Positions 1 to 9,956 of a stretch of DNA of 64,000 nucleotides are shown piece by piece. Location of the stretch: contig NZ_QOWJ01000003.1 in the NCBI RefSeq assembly GCF_003332885.2, positions 62,001-126,000 on the forward strand, read 5' to 3'. Both the position numbers and the translations under genes were made by a program. Origin of the DNA: Paracnuella aquatica (GTDB taxonomy: Bacteria > Bacteroidota > Bacteroidia > Chitinophagales > Chitinophagaceae). A model generated the notes under the pieces. That model was given only the letters and a program-made list of their open reading frames with translations. It searched no databases and was not told where the DNA came from. Every line of letters begins with the position of its first letter. Within the stretch, counting starts at the first letter, position 1.

Positions 1-1620
1 GCCATTGAAATAAAACGAATTGGGCTTGGTGACACCAGCCACCATGTCGTTGTAATTAAAATTGTAGTTCATCCCCAGCACAAACTGCGAGTCGATGATG
101 TTGGAGAGGTAGGGGTATTTTACAATATTGGCCCGGTACTCGGCTGTTACATTGATCGGCTGCACATAGGTAATGCTCACGGGGTTAAACTCATGCCGAA
201 CCTTCGGGGTTTGCTGCCAGGTGTAGCCAAAACCGCCGCGGAACGAATTGAGTGTGTACAGTTTGTTGCGGGTCAGGATATCATAGCCGAGCACAAAATT
301 GGAATGCGGCACAAAGCTGCCACGGGTACGCACATCAAAAAACGGGATCACAAACCGAGGAATACTGAGGGTGGCCTCAGCACCGGTGCGGAACGTGTTG
401 TAACCACGGAAGTTGCCGCCAAACTGCGTTTCGCTACCTACATAAGCCGATATGCGCAGGTGCTCACCGGCTCCAAATGTGTTGCGGTTGCGCCAGCTTA
501 CCGTCAGTTCCAAACCATTCTGGTTGCTGCTTTTGGTGATGGCATTGGTTTCGGCCCGGATCGATTTTTTGGGTAGCGGCGTCAGGTAGTAATAGGCATC
601 CAGCTTGTTGCTGTCGGGCAGGGGCTCAAACCGGTTTTTTACAAAACGAAACTCGTTCAGGTTAATGAGCCGCTGCAGGCTCATGTTGTGGTCGGTGCGG
701 TTGTAGAGCTCACCGGGGCGGAACTGCATGGCCAGGTCGAACATTTTCGGCTTATACCGGTTGCGCGGATCAATTACAGTAAAGCCTTTATATAGTGTGC
801 CGGTGTTTTTAGCCGTGTCCAGTCGGCTGGAATTGAGGTTATAACCGCTGTAAATGTACACCCTGTTGATGCGATAGGGCTCGTCGGCTTCGCTGGGTGT
901 TTGCGGCTTCAGCACCATGCGCAGGTCAATCGATGCATCGCCGTCGGTAGTGTCAACCTGGGCCAGCAAAAACTCGGGGCTAAAGAAATAATATCCCCGC
1001 TCTTTCAGGTACGCATCAATCCTGATCCGTTCGCCTTTAATTACATCCAGGTCAAATGGAGCGCCGGATTTAAGGAGCGCAGCCGTAGTACTTTCGCGGA
1101 TGGAAGCGGCCAGTGCACTGCTGTCTTGCGGGTATATTACCGAATCGAGCAGGTATTGACGCCCTGCCAGTGCGGTGTATTTTACGCTGCCCTTTTTTGC
1201 CGACAGCGTAGAGTCGGCACTGACCGAAGCACGGAAAAAGCCTTTGTTCTCGAGGTGGGTGCGCAGGTTGTCCATGTTTACCTGCATGTTCACATCGCTC
1301 ATCAGCACCGGCGGCTCACCCTGGCGTTCGCGGATGCGGCCCCAAAAAGAGCTGTCTCTTTTATTGCTCAGCGCATTATAAATCAATAGTTTAAATGGAA
1401 TGCCTAAAAACCGCGCATTCGGTTTGGGCCGCGTCAGGCCTTGCAGGTCGGAACGGAGCACCTTGCGCAGTTTGGCGCTGGCACTGTCGGCCTTCAGGTC
1501 TACGGTGGCGCCGGTGTACAGGCGGTCGCCGGCAGGAACGCTTTTGGTAACATTGCAGGCCGCCAGCAGCACCAGGGCTACCAGCGGGCAAAACAACTTT
1601 AATGACTGCTGTCGGTTCAT
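1..1620 (-). CDS. tamL: TamL-like Omp85 lipoprotein (3' end missing)
   Basis: This frame is open from an ATG at 1620 to the left edge, giving 540 codons without a stop. The N-terminus is a lipoprotein signal: a hydrophobic stretch ending LVLLAAC, so Cys22 would be acylated, and it is followed by N rather than D. Residues after about 25 resemble POTRA-type sequence. From about residue 350 the pattern of alternating strands with aromatic turns fits an Omp85 beta-barrel, which the edge truncates. In Bacteroidota the TamA partner of TamB is often such a lipidated Omp85 protein (TamL). The gene directly follows tamB, and its start ATG overlaps the tamB stop as ATGA, so translation is probably coupled. 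The likely role is insertion or translocation of outer-membrane components. A BamA-like reading is less likely because of the lipobox and the tamB neighbour. Confidence 0.88.
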   Translation of the reverse strand, partial: MNRQQSLKLFCPLVALVLLAACNVTKSVPAGDRLYTGATVDLKADSASAKLRKVLRSDLQGLTRPKPNARFLGIPFKLLIYNALSNKRDSSFWGRIRERQGEPPVLMSDVNMQVNMDNLRTHLENKGFFRASVSADSTLSAKKGSVKYTALAGRQYLLDSVIYPQDSSALAASIRESTTAALLKSGAPFDLDVIKGERIRIDAYLKERGYYFFSPEFLLAQVDTTDGDASIDLRMVLKPQTPSEADEPYRINRVYIYSGYNLNSSRLDTAKNTGTLYKGFTVIDPRNRYKPKMFDLAMQFRPGELYNRTDHNMSLQRLINLNEFRFVKNRFEPLPDSNKLDAYYYLTPLPKKSIRAETNAITKSSNQNGLELTVSWRNRNTFGAGEHLRISAYVGSETQFGGNFRGYNTFRTGAEATLSIPRFVIPFFDVRTRGSFVPHSNFVLGYDILTRNKLYTLNSFRGGFGYTWQQTPKVRHEFNPVSITYVQPINVTAEYRANIVKYPYLSNIIDSQFVLGMNYNFNYNDMVAGVTKPNSFYFNG

Positions 1621-4600
1621 TGGTTCTTTTGTTCGGTTTGGGGTTCTTGCTCTCTTGCGTTAAGTGCTTCTATTTCGCGTTGCAGCTGCCACTGTTTCCG
1701 TCGTTCTTCTTTCTTTTTCGTGCTTTCAAATATTTGCCGAACCCGGTTGTAATCTACCGTCATAATAAAGCCGAGGCCGGTTTCAATAACATGGCCCAAC
1801 AGTTCGGCCTCGTATTCGTTGCGGCGGTAAAACCGCAGCGCATAGCGGCCATCGCGGCTCAGTTGATAATTAATGGCTACGTTGCCGGCAATGTTCGACG
1901 ACCGCTGGTTGGTTTGTTGTGCGCCTTCCAGCATAAAGTCAGAGCCCACGTTTACCGTCAGCCGGTCGTTGAGCAGGCGTTTGCTCAAGCCCACGTTCAG
2001 GTCGGTGCGGGTACGGCGGTCTCCCGTCGCATAGTCGTCGCTTGAGGTTACGCCGAAGTTCAGGTCCACGCCGGCAATCAGGTCGCCGGCCAGGTTGTTG
2101 AGCTGTTCTGTCAACAGTTTGCTTACACTCTGGCGGGCAAATGTTTCTGCATTAAAGCCACCGCCTTCGCCACCGCCAAATGGATTTTCGCCCACAAATC
2201 GGTTGAGGAGCAAAATGGCAAACACCTGCTTGTTCAATTCCGATGGCTCCTGCCGCAATTGCGCCAGCCGATAATCCACGGTTTGCACCACGTCGCCGCC
2301 CACATTATAGTTCTGGTCTTTAGGCAGGGTAATATCGAAGGTGAGCACGGGTTTCAGCATTTCACCATCCAGGTTCAGCAGCACGTTAAACGGCAGTTTT
2401 TGCAGGTAAAAATTGCGCTGGTCCTGTTCCACCTGGGCTTCCACCAGGTCAAGCGGGGCAGTATTGGCAATGTACACTGCCGTCATATCGAGCTGCGCAT
2501 TGGTGGGTTCGCCCATCCAGGTAATGGTGCTGCCTTTTTGCAGGTCAAAACGCCGTTGCAAAAAGTTGAACGAAAAGCGGTAAGCACCTTCTTCCACGGT
2601 GTAGGTACCGGTGAGGGTGATCTTGCCGCTGGGGTCGATGCCACCCGAAAGCTGGCCTTCGCCGCGAATGTTCAGGAAGTCGCCATTAGCTACATCCACC
2701 ACCAGGTTAAAGTTGGCTTCCTTGGTAATGGTGATGTTTGCCGCCACATCAAAACCCACCAGCGATGATGTGTTTAGTGAATCATAAGCACGGAACAGCG
2801 AGTCGTTGAGCGGCGCATCAAAATCTACAAATTCAACCACACCATCCCGCGACACCACGCCGGCTTCAGCCTGTGGAATCACAATCGAAAAATTGGTTGC
2901 TTCCTCCACCGTTACCTGTCCATCCACTTCCGGTGAGGTTTCGGTGCCGCCCACATGCATGCGGGTCGAAATCACCAGGTCGCCGTAATACAGAGCATTC
3001 GGTTGTTTTACCGTACTCAGCGCTTTGAAATTATCGGCGTTCACATCTAGGTCAAATGCGTAGTTGATAAAGTTGGAAGATTTTACCGTGCCGTCAATAT
3101 TCAGGGCCTGGCCTGCTGTATCCAAAATGGAAAACCCGTCGAACACCAGCCCGTCGTTATTCAGGCGCAATTCTTCATCATTAATATTAAACGGACCGCC
3201 GATGGCAACGGTGTTGAGCGACACCTGGTTGAAGCGCAATTCGCCGTCAATATCTGGTTTGGAAGCTGTACCTGCAATACGCATATTGCCGCTGATGGTG
3301 CCGGCCGCACGGGTAACAAATGCTTCCATGGCGCCTTCAAATGTGGACAGTTGCAATTGCTGCAGGGCCACATTCAGGTCAAGGCCAATGTCATTTGCCA
3401 GTTGCGTCATCGATCCGGTAATGTGGGCATCGTTGCCGCGGCCGCTCAGCACCACATCGGCATCGTAGCGTTGTGGTGTTTGGCTCAGCACCTGCAGCCG
3501 CAGGTTACCGATGGTATCGTTTTGCATGGCCAGGTCGGCAATGGTGAGGTCGGAGGTGAACAGTATTTGTTTGGGCAATGCGGGAAAAGTCACCACGCCA
3601 TCAATTCTGCCGTCGGCAAAAAGCGAATCTTCCTGTATAAAGCCGGTTAGTGTTGCCAGCTGAAATTCATCGAACGTAACTGTAAGCGGCTGCACGCCAT
3701 TGCCGGCGCCACTTTGCAACTCCAGCCGCTGTGCACCCTGTGACAGCACGAAGTTGTCGGCACGCATATAAGTAGGCGCCAGCACAATCTGGTTGTTGGG
3801 TGCAATGCTCCAGCTATTATAGTTCAGCATCAGGCTGTCCGGCGAAAGGGAAAGGCGATTGATGCCGCTTTGCTCCATCTGAAACAGCCCGGCCAGCATG
3901 TATTTGCTGCGGTCGGTATTGTCGCGCAGGTTCAGGCCAAAATTGATGTTGTTGTTCAGTGCCGTTGCAGTGATGCTGGTGCGGTGCAGCACAATGCCGC
4001 CGCTTTGCACACCGGCCAGTTCGCCCCTGATCTGCAGGCCCTGTGGCTCGGTATAAGCTTGTATGTTGATACCGGTAAGCGTACTACCTGCAAACACCAA
4101 CCCATCCGACACCACATTTGCCTGCATGCCCGAGCCTGTTGCCAGCCGCCCGTCGATGTTGATGGGACTGGTAACTTCCATGCCCGGTACAAAGGCGCCA
4201 ATGATGGGAGAGGGCTGCACATCGGCCCGGAACGTAAAATCATAAGGTTGCACCTGCGCCGGTGCACCGGCAGGCATCAGGTTGATATAAGGCGCCAGGT
4301 TTTGCTGAAAAACTGCCGCCAGCTCCGTAAGCCGGTACTGCCCTTCTATAGCGGCGTTGATGATATCGCTTTGCACCCTGATGTACTGGCCGCTGTCGGT
4401 GCCGCCGGCCTGCAGTTGCAGCGTATCCAGGTTGAGGCGGTTGGCGCCGGTCACAAAAAGCGCTTCGGTAATTTGCACATCAGCCTGCAGGGCGTTGGGA
4501 TCCAGCGACGGCATATCGCCGGCAATGCGGCCACGGAAAATGAGCGGTTCGGTAGTGAAACCAAGCGGCATCGTTTTCAGGCTGTCGATCATGCCCGACA

Positions 4601-6710
4601 ATTTGATGGCAGGAGCGGCCCCGCCAAAATCGCCGGACGCCGTCAGGTCAAATGCGGCATTGGCATCTCGGCTGTCCAGCGTGGCCGAAAACTCTGTTCC
4701 CGCAAGGTTTCCCTTGAAATCTATATTGCGGTAGTTGTACCCATTGAAACCCGCGTTGCTGATCACCCCTGAAAAGTTGGTGCGCATGCTTTCCGGCGTA
4801 AAGCCTACGCCATTGGCCCGCACTGTGCCCGTAAGCGAACCCAGTTGCGGGTTGCGCAAAATAGAACCCAGTTGGAGCCCGCGGGCCTGCACGGTAGCAT
4901 CGTAGCGGGCGGCGGCCGGGTTGGTAATATTGGCAAATGTGCCGCGAATGGCTGCCGAGCCGGCCGAAGTACGCAGGTTTACATTGGCGGCAAGATTGCC
5001 ACCGCTGCCGCGGATGGTGCCGTCGAGGTCAATATTTTGTGGCAGGTTGATGGCATCTTCCGGGATGGCACCGCCGCTCAGGGTTTGCAGGTCGCTTTTG
5101 GTGGTGCGCAGGCGGTTTACCGTAAAATCGGCACCCATTTTATCCGGGTTAGTCAGGTTGGTTAGCCGCCCCGAGGCGCTGATGCTGGTATTGCCCATGC
5201 CGCTGAATTGCAGGTTATTTACCAACAAATCGTTCATTGATCCGCGGGCCTGCAGGTCCACATACCAGGTATCGTTCGCGTTGCGGAAAGCGGGTTGTGC
5301 TGCCAGCATGGGCGCAAACGTAAGGATGTCGGCCACTTTAATGCGGCTGTCGTCGATGTTGACATCCATCTGCGTTTGCGGAAAATTGTTCATCAGCGCT
5401 TCAAACGAAGAATACTTCAGCGTCAGGTCGCGGCGTAGTTCGGTGCCCGGCGTTTTTATATACAAATCCTGCAGGTGGGCACCGTTGTAGGCATACAACA
5501 GGTTGCCTTGCAGCTCCTGCAGATTGAAGCCGCTCTTTTCTTGCACCGAACCCCTGCTGATGCGGGCCGCCATTGAATCTGGCGTGATTACCAACCCGTC
5601 TGCATGCAGGGTCAGCGCCTTGGCATCGAGGTGGGCATAGTCCATACCGCGTGGGGCACGGGGCTCGTTGTCGTTGTCAAATTTGATGTTGTTGTTGTTC
5701 AGGCGCAACTGACCCACCCGGAAATCGTATCCCAATACCTGCTGCGCCTCCACTTCCTGCACTACTTCTTTTTCCACCACCTTGGCACCAGCCGACTTAC
5801 CCATGCGGATCACTGCGGTTGTGTTTTCGAGCAGCAGGTTTTCGAGGTGCACGGTATTGTTGGAGAGATTAAGCTGCCGCCCGGTAGTTTGCAGCCGGCC
5901 CAGGTTCAGGTCGGTATAAAAAGCCGAAACGTCGTTGGCAAAATTCACCGCAATCTGCGACAGGTCGACCTGCCCGATCTTCAACTGCATGGGCTGCGGC
6001 GTAACGGCATCGGCAATGTCTTTGGAAAGCGGCTCCGGCGTAGCCAGCGGCTTATACTGCCGGATATTGGCCGTTACGTTGCGCAGCTGCACCGAAGGAA
6101 TATCGTAGTAAAAAGCCGCGGGATTGATGCTGTCCATACGGGCTTCGGCGCCGCCAATGCGTACCCGCAGGTTGCTGCCCGTTACATCATCCGCCATTTG
6201 AAACACCACGTTGTCCAGCGTAAGCCGGTCCAGCGCCATCTTCATCGGCGCGGTGGTTGTGGTGTCTACCGTCGTCGTTTTGGGTGTAAATGCATCTACA
6301 ATAAACTGGAAATTGAACGTGGTGTCCGGCAGTACCCGCTTTATTTTGGCGGTAATATTTTCCAGCTCCAAGTAATTAATTTCAAGTTCATTATTGAGCA
6401 GTTTGCCCAGCGCCAGCCGGGTTTTAATGGAGCCGCCCGACACAAGTGTGTCTTTCGAAAGATCTTCTATGTACACATCCTGCAGGCTTATTTTACCCGA
6501 AAGCCCAAAGCGCACAGCGCCAATATCTACCCTTGTCTGCAGCTTTTTTTCCAGAAAACTTTCCGCCCTGCCGGTCAAAAAGCTTTGCACCGGCGGCGTT
6601 AGTATTAATAGAAAAATAACCACCACAAAAAGCAGCAGGAACAGGATGGACTTTAGAAAAATGCGGAGTATACGAACGGCTACAGGCCGGGTGTTTGCTT
6701 CGGTTTGCAT
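1617..6710 (-). CDS. tamB: TamB translocation/assembly module protein (DUF490)
   Basis: The 1697-residue protein has one N-terminal membrane anchor (about residues 13-42, very rich in L, F, V and I). A very long run of short amphipathic beta-strand repeats follows, typical of periplasm-spanning AsmA/TamB proteins. The conserved TamB (DUF490) domain occupies roughly the last 400 residues, with the DITLPKDQNYNVGGDVV stretch and the RTRTDLNVGLSKRLLNDRLTVNVGS-like end that contacts the Omp85 partner in characterised systems. The C-terminus adds a charged tail rich in E, Q and K. The length is large even for the family but usual for Bacteroidota. The gene overlaps the downstream tamL by 4 bases (ATGA). 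Its function is inferred from family and context: a lipid-transfer or outer-membrane-protein assembly bridge across the periplasm. Confidence 0.93.
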   Translation of the reverse strand: MQTEANTRPVAVRILRIFLKSILFLLLFVVVIFLLILTPPVQSFLTGRAESFLEKKLQTRVDIGAVRFGLSGKISLQDVYIEDLSKDTLVSGGSIKTRLALGKLLNNELEINYLELENITAKIKRVLPDTTFNFQFIVDAFTPKTTTVDTTTTAPMKMALDRLTLDNVVFQMADDVTGSNLRVRIGGAEARMDSINPAAFYYDIPSVQLRNVTANIRQYKPLATPEPLSKDIADAVTPQPMQLKIGQVDLSQIAVNFANDVSAFYTDLNLGRLQTTGRQLNLSNNTVHLENLLLENTTAVIRMGKSAGAKVVEKEVVQEVEAQQVLGYDFRVGQLRLNNNNIKFDNDNEPRAPRGMDYAHLDAKALTLHADGLVITPDSMAARISRGSVQEKSGFNLQELQGNLLYAYNGAHLQDLYIKTPGTELRRDLTLKYSSFEALMNNFPQTQMDVNIDDSRIKVADILTFAPMLAAQPAFRNANDTWYVDLQARGSMNDLLVNNLQFSGMGNTSISASGRLTNLTNPDKMGADFTVNRLRTTKSDLQTLSGGAIPEDAINLPQNIDLDGTIRGSGGNLAANVNLRTSAGSAAIRGTFANITNPAAARYDATVQARGLQLGSILRNPQLGSLTGTVRANGVGFTPESMRTNFSGVISNAGFNGYNYRNIDFKGNLAGTEFSATLDSRDANAAFDLTASGDFGGAAPAIKLSGMIDSLKTMPLGFTTEPLIFRGRIAGDMPSLDPNALQADVQITEALFVTGANRLNLDTLQLQAGGTDSGQYIRVQSDIINAAIEGQYRLTELAAVFQQNLAPYINLMPAGAPAQVQPYDFTFRADVQPSPIIGAFVPGMEVTSPINIDGRLATGSGMQANVVSDGLVFAGSTLTGINIQAYTEPQGLQIRGELAGVQSGGIVLHRTSITATALNNNINFGLNLRDNTDRSKYMLAGLFQMEQSGINRLSLSPDSLMLNYNSWSIAPNNQIVLAPTYMRADNFVLSQGAQRLELQSGAGNGVQPLTVTFDEFQLATLTGFIQEDSLFADGRIDGVVTFPALPKQILFTSDLTIADLAMQNDTIGNLRLQVLSQTPQRYDADVVLSGRGNDAHITGSMTQLANDIGLDLNVALQQLQLSTFEGAMEAFVTRAAGTISGNMRIAGTASKPDIDGELRFNQVSLNTVAIGGPFNINDEELRLNNDGLVFDGFSILDTAGQALNIDGTVKSSNFINYAFDLDVNADNFKALSTVKQPNALYYGDLVISTRMHVGGTETSPEVDGQVTVEEATNFSIVIPQAEAGVVSRDGVVEFVDFDAPLNDSLFRAYDSLNTSSLVGFDVAANITITKEANFNLVVDVANGDFLNIRGEGQLSGGIDPSGKITLTGTYTVEEGAYRFSFNFLQRRFDLQKGSTITWMGEPTNAQLDMTAVYIANTAPLDLVEAQVEQDQRNFYLQKLPFNVLLNLDGEMLKPVLTFDITLPKDQNYNVGGDVVQTVDYRLAQLRQEPSELNKQVFAILLLNRFVGENPFGGGEGGGFNAETFARQSVSKLLTEQLNNLAGDLIAGVDLNFGVTSSDDYATGDRRTRTDLNVGLSKRLLNDRLTVNVGSDFMLEGAQQTNQRSSNIAGNVAINYQLSRDGRYALRFYRRNEYEAELLGHVIETGLGFIMTVDYNRVRQIFESTKKKEERRKQWQLQREIEALNAREQEPQTEQKNQ

Positions 6711-6894
6711 GGGAAAAAGGTGCGCTTGGCACCGCTACCTGCGCAAATACCAGACCTTAAAAACATCGTTGATACAAGCGGGCTTTAGCGGGAGCAAATT
6801 AAAGAAAACCAATGGGTGCTGTAGAGAAAGTTCTACACGCAACCGCTTGCTGTACAAAGGGTTTAATAAAAAAAAGGCGCTATGGAAATGAAGA

Positions 6895-7155
6895 TTATGG
6901 TGCAGCGCTGAGCAATATCGGCATTCCGGTGACAAGGTTATGATTCAATTCGTCCAGCACCTGCTGAATGATCTCGGGGTTTTCGGTGCCCGAAACATCC
7001 CAGTGTCCGCCGCGGTTTTCCGCTACCAGGTGTGGTGCAATAAAGCTACGGGACGGGTTCTCGGCCGGATTGAGCTCCATACGGTTGGCGCTGCGCTGTA
7101 CCCGGTAGCCAATGGGGAACTGGTCAACAAAAAGTACGGTAGAGAAAGTTTCCAT
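6895..7155 (-). CDS. small conserved-looking protein of unknown function
   Basis: An 86-residue soluble protein with no signal peptide or membrane segment. It opens METFSTVLFVDQFPIGYRV and contains ELNPAENPSRSFIAPHLVA, a clean globular composition. Codon choice resembles the neighbours, which favours a real gene. It stands alone on the minus strand, 184 bases upstream of tamB and downstream of apbE. I do not recognise the family and assign no function. Confidence 0.6.
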   Translation of the reverse strand: METFSTVLFVDQFPIGYRVQRSANRMELNPAENPSRSFIAPHLVAENRGGHWDVSGTENPEIIQQVLDELNHNLVTGMPILLSAAP

Positions 7156-7276
7156 GGTTAAACAGTGTTACCCTTTCTATACCCAAATCTGTACCCAATT
7201 CAATTTTTGGCTGTTAATCTTGCGGCAAATAAGGATTGTAACGGTTCAGTTTCAGCTGGGCAGGGGTAAAACTTGA

Positions 7277-8287
7277 TTATTGTATTTTCTTTTGCTGCAG
7301 CAATGCATCAAAACCGGAAGTAGCGGTATCGGCCGGGGTACCGTCCCGTTTTTTGTAAATAAAATAAGCCTCCAGGTCTTTTTGTTGTTCGGCAAACTGC
7401 AGGCCCCTTTCCAGGCCCATCGTCATCAGCGCATTGTCCATAGCATCGGCCGTGATGGCGTCCGGTGCCCACACGGTTACGGCCACCAGGTTGTTGGTCA
7501 GCGGAAAACCGGTTGCCGGATCGAGCAGGTGTGCAATGGCTTTATTGCCGCTTAAATAATACCGCCGGTAACTGCCTGATGTGGTGAGTGCACCCGAACG
7601 GAGCGCCAGTTGCTGTTGCAGCGGAGCGCCCATGTTTTCGGCTGCTTCGGGGCTTTCAATGCCGATGGTAAATGGCTCGCCGGAAGGCTGGCGCCGGCCC
7701 TGTACCCTTAGTTCGCCGCCAATTTCCACGAGGTAATTTTCCAAACCTTTCGCTGCTAAAAAACCGGCCAGCACATCTACGCTATAACCTTGTGCAATGC
7801 CATTAACATCAGCCTGCACGCAGGGCTTTTTTTTATACACATGCCTGCCCCTGATGCGCAACAGCTGCCAGCCCGTGCAAGACTTTAATTGCCGCACCGT
7901 TGCGCTGTCCGGCGGGTTGTTGTGCGGCCTGGCGCCAAAGCCCCAGGCCTGTACCAGCGGCAGCACTGTTACATCAAATGCACCGCCGGTTTGGCGGCTC
8001 ACCACTGCGGCTTTTTGCAACACATTGCGCAAATGGGGTCCCGCAGCAAATTTTCTTTTTGCCGCATTCAACCGGTTGATTTCTGAATAGGGTTGGTAAA
8101 TGGAAAGCGCACTGTCGAGGGAACGAAACACGCTATCACATTGGCCCTTGGTTACGATGCTGTCGGTGGCGTAATAAATTACGGAATAGGTAGTGCCCTG
8201 CGCTTTGCCCCGCAACTCAAACCGGCGCAGCGGTTCGGATTTTACCAACAAAAATGACAAGAGCCAGATCAGCAGCGGCATACGCAA
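7277..8287 (-). CDS. apbE: FAD:protein FMN transferase (ApbE family)
   Basis: The 336-residue protein begins with a hydrophobic export or anchor segment (residues 3-15) and then shows ApbE motifs in order: GGAFDVTVLPLVQAWGFG at 101-118, DVNGIAQGYSVD at 160-171, VEIGGEL around 187-193, a TSGSYRRYY stretch, HLLDPATGFPL and DAITADAMDNALMTMG, which carries the metal-binding Asp residues. ApbE enzymes cleave FAD and attach FMN to Ser/Thr of periplasmic flavoproteins such as Nqr or Rnf subunits, Mg-dependently. None of those substrates is encoded in the window. It lies 31 bases downstream of nhaA on the same strand. A sodium-physiology link (NhaA with Nqr maturation) is possible but only inferred. 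Confidence 0.93.
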   Translation of the reverse strand: MRMPLLIWLLSFLLVKSEPLRRFELRGKAQGTTYSVIYYATDSIVTKGQCDSVFRSLDSALSIYQPYSEINRLNAAKRKFAAGPHLRNVLQKAAVVSRQTGGAFDVTVLPLVQAWGFGARPHNNPPDSATVRQLKSCTGWQLLRIRGRHVYKKKPCVQADVNGIAQGYSVDVLAGFLAAKGLENYLVEIGGELRVQGRRQPSGEPFTIGIESPEAAENMGAPLQQQLALRSGALTTSGSYRRYYLSGNKAIAHLLDPATGFPLTNNLVAVTVWAPDAITADAMDNALMTMGLERGLQFAEQQKDLEAYFIYKKRDGTPADTATSGFDALLQQKKIQ

Positions 8288-8318
8288 AAACTATCTTGAA
8301 AGAATGGAATAGAAAACA

Positions 8319-9509
8319 TTAGGGCTTGCCTTGCAAAGCAAGGTCCTTTTTACCTGCCATTTGCAGCACCAGCAAACCCAGCACCGAAGCCACTACCGAA
8401 GCCAGCAGGATCGATATTTTCGATTGTGCCACCACGTTAGGATCATCGAAGGCCAGTAGCGTGATAAAAATGGACATCGTAAAGCCAATGCCGCCCAAAA
8501 TGCCCGCCGACAGCAGGTAACGCCAGTTTACACCCGTGGGTAAAGAACTCCAGCCCAGGGCCACCGCCCCACCGCAAAACGCCATAATGCCCAGCGGCTT
8601 GCCTGCCACCAGCCCCAGCATGATGCCCAGGCTGTTGTTGTTTTGCAGGTCGGAAAACCAGGTGGTTGGGATAATGATGCCCGTATTGACGAGGGCGAAA
8701 AGCGGCAGAATAACAAACGCAACCGGGTAGTGCAGCCAGTGCTGCACCCGGTAGGAAAGCGACTGTTCATCGCCGTTACCAAAAGGCATGGCAAACGCCA
8801 GCAACACGCCAGCCAGCGTAGCGTGCACCCCCGACCGCAGCATGCAGTACCACATGACCACGCCCAGCAACAGGTACACCCAAACGCGGTAAATCTTCAG
8901 GCGGTTGCACACAAACAGCAATCCCCAAACAGCCATTGCACCAAGCAGGTATAGCATCTGCAGGCTTTTGGTATAAAAAAATGCAATCACCAAAATGGCA
9001 CCTAGGTCGTCGATGATGGCAAAGGCGGTGAGAAATACTTTTAGTCCATAGGGAACTCGTTTTCCCAGCGATAAAATGCCCAGCGCAAAAGCAATATCGG
9101 TAGCCATTGGAATGCCGCCACCGCCCTGTGTAGGCAGGCCCGCATTGAATAAAAAGTGAATGCCGAATGGAATGACCATGCCGCCCAATGCCGCAAACAG
9201 CGGCAAGGAAGCATTGCGGAGGGAGGAGAGTTCGCCGATGTAAATTTCCCGTTCTATTTCAAGGCCAACGAGCAGGAAAAAGATCGTCATCAGGCCATCG
9301 TTTACCCAATGCTCCAGCGACAGGTTGAGCGAAATGAACTCATTTGCAAAGCCCGCCTTGTGGTGAAAGAACTCCGGAAACGCAGGCCCGATCAACACGT
9401 TGGCCAGCAGCAGGCTTAAAATGGTGGTGCCGATCAATACGTAACCCGCACTGCGTTCGCTTTTAAAAAATGCCTGGAACAGCCTCGTTACTTTCATTCG
9501 TGGTGCCAT
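8319..9509 (-). CDS. nhaA: Na+/H+ antiporter NhaA
   Basis: NhaA family proteins exchange cytoplasmic sodium for protons. The sequence has about eleven hydrophobic helices. The hallmark ATDIAFALGILSLGKRVP and AFAIIDDLGAI stretches are present, the latter holding the paired Asp residues that form the ion-binding site in E. coli NhaA. I chose the ATG at 9509 (MAPRMKVTRLFQAF, 396 residues), which gives the usual family length. The frame is open to an earlier ATG at 9572, but the extra 21 residues do not look like NhaA; the ATG at 9497 is a further alternative. The gene is probably co-transcribed with apbE. Confidence 0.94.
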   Translation of the reverse strand: MAPRMKVTRLFQAFFKSERSAGYVLIGTTILSLLLANVLIGPAFPEFFHHKAGFANEFISLNLSLEHWVNDGLMTIFFLLVGLEIEREIYIGELSSLRNASLPLFAALGGMVIPFGIHFLFNAGLPTQGGGGIPMATDIAFALGILSLGKRVPYGLKVFLTAFAIIDDLGAILVIAFFYTKSLQMLYLLGAMAVWGLLFVCNRLKIYRVWVYLLLGVVMWYCMLRSGVHATLAGVLLAFAMPFGNGDEQSLSYRVQHWLHYPVAFVILPLFALVNTGIIIPTTWFSDLQNNNSLGIMLGLVAGKPLGIMAFCGGAVALGWSSLPTGVNWRYLLSAGILGGIGFTMSIFITLLAFDDPNVVAQSKISILLASVVASVLGLLVLQMAGKKDLALQGKP

Positions 9510-9601
9510 GGGTGAGGGTTTGGTATCAATCTGCGCGAAGTAAACAAATTTGCCCCAATACCCTGCCCGCATAAAATAAGGGCCGCAACCTCAACTGCCT
9601 A

Positions 9602-9631
9602 TTGGCAAAAGCCCAAGTCCGTTTATCTTTA
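9602..9631 (+). promoter_or_regulatory. Bacteroidota-type promoter (-33 TTG, -7 TATCTTTA)
   Basis: TTG at 9602-9604 is followed after exactly 19 bases by TATCTTTA at 9624-9631, close to the Bacteroidota consensus TTTG-N19-TAnnTTTG. It lies about 20 bases upstream of the ATG at 9652, leaving a short leader. Last base of the -7 box is A instead of G. Confidence 0.5.
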
Positions 9632-9651
9632 AGTAAAACAAGCCCCTACAC

Positions 9652-9927
9652 ATGAACCCCGAAAAATTTTTTACGCAGGCCGGCCGCCTGTTTCATTTTA
9701 CATATGGGGGAAAACAGGTTGCCTGTAATTATTATTTTACCCGTGTTAACCACAACTCGCCCAGCCAAAAATTGTGGATGAATATTTTGTTTCATTTTGG
9801 CGAACGCAAAGAGGTAATTGAACTGACGCTGGAGCAGCCCGAACACATGCTGCTGCTGAAACCCAAAATTGCCCTTGATCAGAAAGTGCAACGGCTGGTG
9901 GAGGTTTACCTGACGCAGTTTTTATAA
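9652..9927 (+). CDS. small protein of unknown function
   Basis: A 91-residue basic, aromatic-rich soluble protein (MNPEKFFTQAGRLFHFTYGG...). It contains a PSQKLWMNILFHFGERKEVIELTLEQPE segment and has no signal or membrane segment. A good -33/-7 promoter lies just upstream and a strong hairpin terminator (9957-9998) lies 30 bases after the stop, so a single-gene transcription unit is well supported. I do not recognise the family. Confidence 0.65.
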   Translation: MNPEKFFTQAGRLFHFTYGGKQVACNYYFTRVNHNSPSQKLWMNILFHFGERKEVIELTLEQPEHMLLLKPKIALDQKVQRLVEVYLTQFL

Positions 9928-9956
9928 AACAAATTGATTCCTGTTGACATTGATCA

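Noticed and set aside
3870-4772. long open frames on the plus strand opposite tamB
   Set aside because: They are antisense shadows of the GC-rich tamB gene; residues are rich in H, R, Q and G, as expected from reverse reading, with no domain.
5604-6602. 332-codon plus-strand frame opposite the tamB 5' end
   Set aside because: Same antisense artefact; composition (H, V, R, Q-rich) has no protein-like pattern.
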